This document shows, piece by piece, positions 1 through 5,072 of a stretch of DNA of 8,178 nt. The notes under the pieces were generated by a model. That model did no database searches and was not told the origin of the DNA. It saw nothing but the letters and a program-made list of their open reading frames with translations. The position numbers were made by a program, and so were the translations under genes. The stretch comes from Mageeibacillus sp. UBA4314 (GTDB lineage: Bacteria; Bacillota; Clostridia; Saccharofermentanales; Saccharofermentanaceae): positions 1 to 8,178 of the forward strand of contig DGUI01000023.1 in the NCBI GenBank assembly GCA_002394605.1. Reading direction: 5' to 3'. Position 1 is the stretch's first letter; each line of letters begins with the position of its first letter.

Positions 1-90
1 AAGGTCATTTCATAACAGTCTGAATTATCACCTATTGTCACATGATCTGTCCGATTCACAGTATTCCGGTCTTTACTGCACTAATGCAAA

Positions 91-140
91 GGTGTCCCCC
101 AGTGTCCCCCAGTGTCCCTCAGTGTCCCCCGGTGTCATCC
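91..140. repeat. Five tandem 10-bp repeats (GTGTCCCCC-type)
   Basis: Five consecutive units are exactly 10 bp each: GGTGTCCCCC, AGTGTCCCCC, AGTGTCCCTC, AGTGTCCCCC and GGTGTCATCC. The array lies 3' of the transglutaminase-like lipoprotein gene. The last unit overlaps a GC-rich inverted repeat (CCCGG at 128-132, CCGGG at 139-143, 6-nt loop) that has no T-tract, so I do not call it a terminator. I see no gene in bases 1-173. The function of the array is unknown. Confidence 0.9.
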
Positions 141-148
141 GGGCACGG

Positions 149-180
149 CACTCCACAAACTCACTCCACAAACTCACTCC
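149..180. repeat. 13-bp tandem repeat, about 2.4 copies, spanning a stop codon
   Basis: The unit CTCCACAAACTCA occurs at 151-163 and 164-176, with a partial copy at 177-180 and two matching bases before 151. The TGA stop of the lipoprotein gene on the minus strand (174-176) falls inside the array. Because the stop comes early in the array as read on that strand, gaining or losing a whole unit beyond it would not change the protein. Confidence 0.85.
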
Positions 181-1298
181 AGCTCCCCGTACTTCAGCTC
201 TCTCTTCACTCCGCCGGCGTCTAGATAATAAAGGATCTTTTTCTCCTCATCCAGCGACTCAAAGATAGTTTCCGCTCCTGTATAATACCTGTCGTCATCG
301 GCCACGAGCTTGACTTTCGACTTGCTGAGCCAATACTCCGGAACGAGCTGGACGACAAGATCGTCGACAGGGCAGCCAGTGTCTCTGCAGATATCTGCGG
401 TCATCATGAAGTAAGTCAGATACAGGTCATCAGTCGCGTGATCGGACTTGAGTGCCCATGTCGGATCGATGTAGTACCCGCGTCCGTTTACTATTACATA
501 AGTCCACTCGTGGTCGACGCTGTCGTGGCAGCCGACGGGGATCGCGTCAACGCCGGCCTGGCGGAGCAGGAATGCGTAGACGCCGGCAAGGTCGATGCAC
601 TGGCCTCTGCGGCTCATAAAAGTCGTGTATATGTAGCCTTCCTGGTTGAGTTTGGACTCGTCCTCATGTTCATATCTGTATTCGTAGTTGCTCTCCATGT
701 AGTTGTAGAGCTTGAGGCATTTCTCGAATTCCGTGTCATCCTTTTCGATGGTTGCATTGAGGACTTCCTCGATTTTCTTCTCGAAGTCGGCCTCGCGTGC
801 GGTCAGTTCCTCAACGGGCATCTTGTAGTAGATGTGACCGATGCCGTCGGCGTACGGCTTGGAACCGTCGTCGCTATTGTCGGTGATCTTCAGGCAGACG
901 GCGGGAATGTAGTTCGATGTGTATGAACTGTCCATGCACCACTTGTACGCATCCTCGCTCGAACACTCGAAAGTATCTTTCCCCGCGCGCACCGCGTCGA
1001 TCATGTTGTAAAGCGAATCCCAGTAATCCTGAGAGATCTCGGTCGCAACGATGCTGGAATATGGATGCGGATCATATACAAAAGGCTCCTGTTTGACGGT
1101 CGCTTTCGTCGCTTCGGTCGTCCCGGTCGCCTCTGCCGTCCCAGCCGTCTCAGCCTGCGACGCTGAAGTCTCAGAAGTCATAACGTTCATGTTCATGGAT
1201 GTAATCGGCGCATCCGATATCTTGCCGCATCCCGCGATCGCGAGAGCGCCGGTCAGGAGTGCGCCTGCCACTTTAATATATCTATCTCTGCCAGCCAT
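174..1298 (-). CDS. Transglutaminase-like domain lipoprotein
   Basis: This is a 374-residue secreted lipoprotein. Residues 1-24 form a lipoprotein signal peptide: charged start, hydrophobic stretch, and lipobox I-A-G-C with the lipidated Cys at 24. A Thr/Ala/Glu-rich linker follows (about 30-70). The C-terminal half holds a transglutaminase/protease-like core: Cys234 in RRGQCIDLAGVYAFLL, His263 in DHEWTYV and Asp278 in GYYIDPTWA, which form the expected Cys-His-Asp triad with the usual spacing. Bacterial members of this superfamily are usually thiol peptidases or protein-crosslinking enzymes, often acting on cell-surface substrates; the substrate here is not known. The ATG at 1298 is preceded by AAGGGG with 8-nt spacing, but that Shine-Dalgarno lies in the stem of a terminator-like hairpin. 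The triad is complete, so activity is plausible. No clear terminator follows the gene. Confidence 0.88.
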   Translation of the reverse strand: MAGRDRYIKVAGALLTGALAIAGCGKISDAPITSMNMNVMTSETSASQAETAGTAEATGTTEATKATVKQEPFVYDPHPYSSIVATEISQDYWDSLYNMIDAVRAGKDTFECSSEDAYKWCMDSSYTSNYIPAVCLKITDNSDDGSKPYADGIGHIYYKMPVEELTAREADFEKKIEEVLNATIEKDDTEFEKCLKLYNYMESNYEYRYEHEDESKLNQEGYIYTTFMSRRGQCIDLAGVYAFLLRQAGVDAIPVGCHDSVDHEWTYVIVNGRGYYIDPTWALKSDHATDDLYLTYFMMTADICRDTGCPVDDLVVQLVPEYWLSKSKVKLVADDDRYYTGAETIFESLDEEKKILYYLDAGGVKRELKYGELE

Positions 1299-1335
1299 AA
1301 AAAATTCCCCTTCTGACGGATTATATCAGAAGGGG
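1299..1335 (-). terminator. Terminator-like hairpin overlapping the next gene's ribosome binding site
   Basis: Read on the minus strand, a perfect 10-bp stem (CCCCTTCTGA / TCAGAAGGGG, plus-strand arms 1307-1316 and 1326-1335) with a 9-nt loop is followed by AA and then six T residues. This is a typical intrinsic terminator for the small lipoprotein gene that ends at 1373. The six T residues abut the ATG of the transglutaminase-like gene, and its AAGGGG Shine-Dalgarno is the distal arm of the stem. The structure could therefore both end upstream transcripts and hide the ribosome binding site in any read-through transcript. Confidence 0.8.
1320..1325 (-). promoter_or_regulatory. Candidate -10 box TATAAT inside the hairpin loop
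   Basis: The loop of the terminator hairpin contains a perfect minus-strand TATAAT. The best -35 at 17-bp spacing is only TTAGTA, so the promoter is tentative. A transcript starting about 7 nt downstream would begin in or just before the distal stem arm. It would lack the proximal arm, leaving the Shine-Dalgarno of the transglutaminase-like lipoprotein gene free. Confidence 0.4.
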
Positions 1336-1372
1336 GATCCATTACTAAGGAAATTTGCGGTAAGGCAAAAGA

Positions 1373-1954
1373 TTACATCTCGTTCTCGCCGTAATCCTCA
1401 CCTGTGAGCTGGTCTTCGCCCTGGCCCTCAGCCTGCTGAGCATCATCTGCGGGCTGCTGAGCATCATCTGCGGGCTGCTGTGCATCATCTGCGGGCTGCT
1501 GAGCATCATCTGCGGGCTGCTGTGCATCATCTGCGGGCTGTGCCTGCTCTGCAACTGTCAGGTCTGTTGTACCCTTCTTGAATACGTACTCGATGATACT
1601 GCCTGTTGAGTTGTCCTGCATCTTGAGTGTCTGAGCGCTCTTGTCAAAAAGGAGTGAACCAGCGGGGTTGCCGTCCTTTGTGAGCTCAACACCGTTAGAC
1701 TTGAAAGCTACCTTGAACTCCTGTGAACCCTTAACACCTGTCATTGTTGCCTTGTCCTTCTCGATCTTGAGGTTCAGAGCAACCATGTTTGCAGGTACAC
1801 CCAAAGAAGCTGCATACTCTTCACATGTCTTACCATTGATTGTTGATACTGTCCAGTCACCCAAAACGTCCTTCTCAACGCTGCATGCTGCGAAAACGAG
1901 TCCCATCATGACAACGGAAACTACGACAGCTACCATTCTTGTTAAAGTTTTCAT
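1373..1954 (-). CDS. Small lipoprotein with lipocalin-like N-terminal domain and repeated acidic/Gln C-terminal tail
   Basis: This is a 193-residue lipoprotein of unknown function. I place the start at the ATG at 1954 because GGAGGT sits 7 nt upstream; a frame extension to a TTG at 1969 would overlap that Shine-Dalgarno. The signal peptide MKTLTRMVAVVVSVV...VFAAC gives a lipidated Cys at 24 (Phe at -3 is slightly unusual). Residues 25 to about 130 form a beta-rich region starting LGDWTV and ending IIEYVFKK, which resembles the lipocalin-like domains of many clostridial lipoproteins; this is a weak family assignment. The tail carries five PADDAQQ heptapeptides and then an acidic end. Its own promoter, a strong ribosome binding site and a following intrinsic terminator make it look like a well-expressed single-gene unit. 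Confidence 0.85.
   Translation of the reverse strand: MKTLTRMVAVVVSVVMMGLVFAACSVEKDVLGDWTVSTINGKTCEEYAASLGVPANMVALNLKIEKDKATMTGVKGSQEFKVAFKSNGVELTKDGNPAGSLLFDKSAQTLKMQDNSTGSIIEYVFKKGTTDLTVAEQAQPADDAQQPADDAQQPADDAQQPADDAQQPADDAQQAEGQGEDQLTGEDYGENEM
1433..1537 (-). repeat. Five in-frame 21-bp tandem repeats encoding PADDAQQ
   Basis: There are five perfect-length 21-bp units at 1433-1453, 1454-1474, 1475-1495, 1496-1516 and 1517-1537. They differ only at one base (A or T), which is a silent third position of an Ala codon (GCT or GCA). Each unit encodes one Pro-Ala-Asp-Asp-Ala-Gln-Gln heptapeptide in the lipoprotein tail. The near identity suggests recent expansion by replication slippage. Because 21 is a multiple of 3, copy-number change would lengthen or shorten the tail without a frameshift. 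Confidence 0.95.
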
Positions 1955-2022
1955 TAACAATACCTCCAAAATAGTCCATAAAATGGTTTTCTTTTTTCCA
2001 AGGGTTTCCCCTCCATCACGGG

Positions 2023-2050
2023 ATTATACTCAAAAGTCCCCGTTTGTAAA
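2023..2050 (-). promoter_or_regulatory. Near-consensus sigma-A promoter of the small lipoprotein gene
   Basis: On the minus strand, TTTACA (2050-2045, 5 of 6 matches to TTGACA) is separated by 16 bp from a perfect TATAAT (2028-2023). The predicted start near 2016 gives a leader of about 60 nt before the ATG at 1954. The 13-bp palindrome GATTTGACAAATC (2074-2086) lies about 24 bp upstream of the -35 and could be a regulator site, but this is only a suggestion. The 181-bp gap 1955-2135 shows no gene and no clear terminator for the upstream zinc-ribbon gene. Confidence 0.7.
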
Positions 2051-2135
2051 CCTTACTCGCACAATGCCTCAAAGATTTGACAAATCGACAAAAATCAGCA
2101 CTCTGTCAGCTCGAAAATTGGTTTATGTTATGACG

Positions 2136-3236
2136 TTACGGCCTCGCGCTCCCGCAGTTCGCGCAGAACTTGCCGGAATTCTCCATGCCGCATTGGCAGG
2201 TCCATTCAGTCGGCGTGGGAAAGTCCTTGCCGGCATCCGGATCAGCCTGGACCAGGCCCATCAGCTGCACGGGCGGCTCACCTTGAGGGGCAGTCTTGTT
2301 GCCTCCATTGTTCATCATGCCAAACATGCCCAACATGCCCGGCATTCCGTTGCCGGGAGTCTCCGTCTTCTCTTTCTTGATTAACTCGCCCGACTCCTGG
2401 ATCTCATCAAGAAGCGCGCTGACCTTCTTCTCAAGCGTCCCGAAAGTCATCCCGTAAGCACCGCAGTTCAAAGTACAGTAGTTGTAAGAGTCGCCTCCCA
2501 GACTGCTGTCATCAAAGACCATCAAGATCGTCGTGCTCGTAAAATTATCAAAAACCACCGGCGTCTCGATCTCCATTTTCGCGAGAGCTGCGATGTCTGC
2601 CTCTTTGACCAGGTCTATCACTTTCGAGGCGGCCTCAGGGGTGATCTTGTATTCCATGTTGACATTGTGCCCGCCGCCCTGAGATCTGTAACTGTATATG
2701 ACCGATCCGTCATCGTTCCATTTAACCATCCTGGTCGATCCGGAACTTGTTCCGGCCATCATGCCATGCGAATGCAAATCGTAGCTGAACTCCCTAAGGG
2801 GGCCGTGAGGCTCGCGAGCCGCTTCAATCTCCTGTCTCCGCTTCTCTTTCTTAAATTCGAAGAAGTGTTCGACCACCTGCTTTTGGTAAGCATCATTTGT
2901 CTCATCCGTGATCTTCAGATTATCTATCCTTGCGGACCCGGAAATGCCTTCCGCTGCCATAAATTCCGTCAGGCAGAGTCCTAAGGCGTCGTACCCGTCA
3001 AAAAGTAAGGTTTTGTCTCCTTCATGCCAATGCGACAAATGCTCTCCAAGCTTATCAATTGCCATCTCCTTGAGCTTGTTGATTCCAGCTGACCGGTCAG
3101 CGCCAAAGACGTTCGGGTCAAGATCCTCATTAGCATACAGCGCACCCTCAACGTTCACCTCGAATTCGGTGTCGCAGTCTTTTTCCTTGAACTTTAAGGG
3201 TGTTGTTGTCTCAAATTTTTGAATAAAACCGGGCAT
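2136..3236 (-). CDS. Uncharacterised protein with C-terminal zinc ribbon
   Basis: This is a 366-residue protein that I do not recognise. The start at 3236 (MPGFIQKFETTT) is chosen because AAGGAG lies 8 nt upstream; the frame stays open to 3392, but that stretch has no comparable ribosome binding site. There is no signal peptide or membrane segment, so it is probably cytoplasmic. The N-terminal part is mixed alpha/beta, with a charged helix near residues 115-145 (FFEFKKEKRRQEIEAAREP). A Met/Gly-rich flexible segment (about 295-312, MPGMLGMFGMMNNGG) precedes a C-terminal zinc ribbon, W345-x-C347-x-C349-G ... G-x-F-C358-x2-C361-G, with four Cys to hold one zinc. Such ribbons are common as terminal modules in bacterial proteins, including some SPFH-type proteins, but no SPFH domain is evident here. 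The gene has its own promoter and follows the three-gene operon. Confidence 0.8.
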   Translation of the reverse strand: MPGFIQKFETTTPLKFKEKDCDTEFEVNVEGALYANEDLDPNVFGADRSAGINKLKEMAIDKLGEHLSHWHEGDKTLLFDGYDALGLCLTEFMAAEGISGSARIDNLKITDETNDAYQKQVVEHFFEFKKEKRRQEIEAAREPHGPLREFSYDLHSHGMMAGTSSGSTRMVKWNDDGSVIYSYRSQGGGHNVNMEYKITPEAASKVIDLVKEADIAALAKMEIETPVVFDNFTSTTILMVFDDSSLGGDSYNYCTLNCGAYGMTFGTLEKKVSALLDEIQESGELIKKEKTETPGNGMPGMLGMFGMMNNGGNKTAPQGEPPVQLMGLVQADPDAGKDFPTPTEWTCQCGMENSGKFCANCGSARP

Positions 3237-3273
3237 AGATCTGTCTCCTTTACATGGGTGAGTCAATAAGGTG

Positions 3274-3282
3274 ATTATACCA
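3274..3282 (-). promoter_or_regulatory. Extended -10 promoter of the zinc-ribbon gene
   Basis: The minus strand reads TGGTATAAT, a perfect extended -10 element (TGnTATAAT). No good -35 hexamer is present at 16-18 bp, which is usual for extended -10 promoters. The expected start near 3267 leaves a leader of about 30 nt containing the AAGGAG site (plus-strand 3245-3250). Confidence 0.65.
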
Positions 3283-3352
3283 CTGAGGGGGTTAGTCTGC
3301 GCACTCAAACAAAACATACAACTGGAGCACTTTAGTTTGCCGTTTAGTTTTA

Positions 3353-3461
3353 CTGGCAAGGCCCTTCCTGTAAGGATCATATAGATACGCATCTATCAAC
3401 TGGACTGTCTCTTTTTAAGACAGTTTTTTTATTCATGTCCGTACAGGAAGGGCCTTGCCAG
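3353..3461. repeat. Perfect 20-bp inverted repeat enclosing a 69-bp segment
   Basis: The left arm at 3353-3372 (CTGGCAAGGCCCTTCCTGTA) is the exact reverse complement of the right arm at 3442-3461. The right arm is coding sequence of the YczE-like gene (residues LARPFL plus two bases of the Tyr codon). The left arm is an inverted copy of that coding sequence in otherwise noncoding DNA. The 69-bp interior (3373-3441) holds the hairpin ATAGAT-ACGC-ATCTAT (3381-3396), a 7-bp hairpin with a T7 tract (3404-3430), and the last codons of the gene. In RNA the whole would fold as a three-way junction. It could be an invertible segment, a structured 3' end, or the scar of a templated inverted duplication. 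Confidence 0.9.
3404..3430 (+). terminator. Intrinsic terminator facing against the operon
   Basis: The stem ACTGTCT (3404-3410) / AGACAGT (3418-3424) with a 7-nt loop is followed on the plus strand by an unbroken run of T residues through 3430. On the minus strand, the direction of the genes, the hairpin is preceded by A residues and followed by CCAGTTG, so it lacks the U-tract needed to end the operon. I see no plus-strand gene or convincing plus-strand promoter upstream that it would serve. The stem is AT-rich, so strength is uncertain. Confidence 0.65.
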
Positions 3462-4094
3462 CTTGCGCGAGAAGAAGTCCACAAGCGGTCCCATGAAGAA
3501 AGCAGTTATGAGAGTTCCCGCTCCGACCACGGCGCCGATCCCGGAGAACTTTCCTCCGGAGATGAAGTAGAGTGTAACTCCCGTTGCCACGCACACAAGA
3601 TCGGTTATTATCCTCACATATTTGAACTTGCCAATGTGCCAGGTGTTGGTGATTATGAGCGCTACCGCATCGTATGTAGATACGCCGATATCCGCGGTCA
3701 TGTAAAACGCAGCCGCTACGCACATGATGAGTATCCCGACCGCAAGACAGACAGAGCGCCCTGGAATTCCAAGATCCGGCATCAGATCCCCGAGCACACC
3801 CAGCGAAAACTCAGCGATATACCCCAGCAAGAAGAGATTAACGAACGTCGCAAGCCCTATGTAATGCCTGTCGAATACCAGGCTGAACAGGAGCATTATC
3901 ACGTTCACGATCACATACAGGGCACCAAAGTCGACCGGTATGACACTGTGAAGTCCTGCCATGAACGACTGGAAAGGATCGACTCCGAACATCGCACGCT
4001 TAAAGAAGCCGACAGCGACACCGCAGATGAGCACGCCAATAACGCTCATCAGTATGCGCTTGACCATATGGTCTTTCTTAAACAGGGATCTCAT
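3429..4094 (-). CDS. YczE/YitT-like integral membrane protein
   Basis: This 221-residue protein has the layout of the YczE/YyaS/YitT membrane family (DUF6198-like), whose molecular role is generally unknown. Hydrophobic segments lie at about residues 12-31, 53-74, 79-99, 113-134, 160-180 and 186-206. Early motif FKRAMFGVDPFQSFMAGLH and later motif TADIGVSTYDA, both of the G-x-D/S-P/T-x-[DQ] kind, are typical of the family. The ATG begins 3 nt after the stop of the GNAT-nitroreductase gene with no good Shine-Dalgarno, so translation is probably coupled; Met10 is an alternative start. It is the last gene of the three-gene operon. Its final codons form one arm of the 20-bp inverted repeat, and no terminator facing the right way follows it. 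Confidence 0.85.
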   Translation of the reverse strand: MRSLFKKDHMVKRILMSVIGVLICGVAVGFFKRAMFGVDPFQSFMAGLHSVIPVDFGALYVIVNVIMLLFSLVFDRHYIGLATFVNLFLLGYIAEFSLGVLGDLMPDLGIPGRSVCLAVGILIMCVAAAFYMTADIGVSTYDAVALIITNTWHIGKFKYVRIITDLVCVATGVTLYFISGGKFSGIGAVVGAGTLITAFFMGPLVDFFSRKLARPFLYGHE

Positions 4095-4097
4095 CTT

Positions 4098-5072
4098 CTA
4101 CCAGTGATTGAAGCGAACTCTCTGAGCGAACGGCTTCTTGCTCGGGGCATGGAACTCTTCCGCTGCCTTTCCGACCGGCAGGATGCACACAACATCATAT
4201 CCTTCCGGGACATCCAGAACGGCAGCTATCTTATCGCATATCCTGTCTTCATCCGTAATGTGGCCCTCGTACCAGCAGCTCTGATATCCAAGTTCCACGA
4301 TGGCAAGGAGCATGTTTTCTATTGCAGCCGAATAGTCCTGGACTGCGAAGCATCTGTCCCTGTATGCGTTTATCCTCTGCGTCAGGACAACGATCATGGC
4401 GGGTGCCGTCTGCGCGACCGGCGGATCCAAAAGAGCCTTGACCTTACTAAGTACCACAGGATCATTGACTATTATCACGTCAGTCGTCTGCTTGTTGCAG
4501 CCGGAAGGCGCATCGATACCGGCCCTGGCTATTGCCGTCAGGTCTTCTTCGGGCACGATTTCGGGCGAGAATAAACCCCTGTAGCTGTGGCGCGTCGCGA
4601 TAGTGTTGATCGCGCTCTTGAGAGACATTACGTAGATCTGGCAGGGATTTGCCTCATCCCAGTAATCAGCGAGCACTTCAAGCTCCCTGAACCCGAGGCT
4701 TAGGTAGAACCTGTTGGTGATATCGTAGTCCTCATACACACCGGACTTGACGGTCTTGACCTGTATGAACTCATACCCGTGCATTGAAGCATAGTCTTTG
4801 GCCGCCGCGAAAAGCCTTCGCCCGATCCCCTTCCGGTGACACTCTTTGCGGACTCCCATTACCGCGAGCTCCATCGTCGTCCTTCCGGTCTCTTTCAAGC
4901 AGAGAAAACCCTCATAAACATCGCCGTCAACTGAAGCCCAGAATGGCTGGTCTGCCGACTCTTTTATGTACTGTTCCCTGCTCTCCTCCACTTCAAACCA
5001 GTCGGTCAGGGACTCAAGTATCGATCTTGATATCTTCCTGCGTTCATCCGCATCTTCAATGAATCTGATCAT
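4098..5072 (-). CDS. GNAT acetyltransferase-nitroreductase fusion protein
   Basis: This is a 324-residue protein with two enzyme domains. Residues 1 to about 150 are a GNAT N-acetyltransferase: the acetyl-CoA pyrophosphate loop is HRKGIGRRLF (R80-x-x-G-x-G/R region, 79-88) and motif B is FYLSLGF (122-128). Residues of about 155-324 are a nitroreductase-family FMN oxidoreductase: the N-terminal RHSYRGLF (161-168), APSGCNKQ (188-195) and the helix QDYSAAIENMLLAIVELGYQSCWYEGH (245-271) are characteristic. The substrates of both halves are unknown. The start ATG overlaps the stop of the lipase-like gene as ATGA, with GGAGG 7 nt upstream inside that gene, so expression is tightly coupled. Both domains look intact, and I see no frameshift that would suggest two separate genes. 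Confidence 0.88.
   Translation of the reverse strand: MIRFIEDADERRKISRSILESLTDWFEVEESREQYIKESADQPFWASVDGDVYEGFLCLKETGRTTMELAVMGVRKECHRKGIGRRLFAAAKDYASMHGYEFIQVKTVKSGVYEDYDITNRFYLSLGFRELEVLADYWDEANPCQIYVMSLKSAINTIATRHSYRGLFSPEIVPEEDLTAIARAGIDAPSGCNKQTTDVIIVNDPVVLSKVKALLDPPVAQTAPAMIVVLTQRINAYRDRCFAVQDYSAAIENMLLAIVELGYQSCWYEGHITDEDRICDKIAAVLDVPEGYDVVCILPVGKAAEEFHAPSKKPFAQRVRFNHW

Noticed and set aside
1..20. Partial match of AAGGTCAT-T-ATAA at the window start to 7596-7610
   Set aside because: Only about 13 of 17 bases match and there is no further similarity, so chance is the simplest explanation.
128..143. CCCGG/CCGGG hairpin as terminator of the transglutaminase-like gene
   Set aside because: The stem is only 5 bp and no T-tract follows on the minus strand.
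1433..1537. CRISPR-like array
   Set aside because: The 21-bp units are directly adjacent with no spacers and lie in frame within a coding sequence.
1345..1554. Short minus-strand frame encoding HSSPQMM repeats
   Set aside because: It is the 21-bp repeat of the lipoprotein gene read in another frame; no start signal supports it.
2074..2086. Palindrome GATTTGACAAATC as an operator
   Set aside because: It is near the lipoprotein promoter but is a single short AT-rich site with no second copy, so it is mentioned only as a possibility in the promoter entry.
3237..3392. N-terminal extension of the zinc-ribbon protein to 3392
   Set aside because: The extension covers the extended -10 promoter and one arm of the inverted repeat, while an AAGGAG site with correct spacing marks the ATG at 3236.
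3435..4574. 379-codon open frame on the plus strand
   Set aside because: It lies antisense across two well-supported minus-strand genes, its translation is rich in His, Arg and Asp without any recognisable domain, and it has no ribosome binding site; it is a codon-bias shadow.
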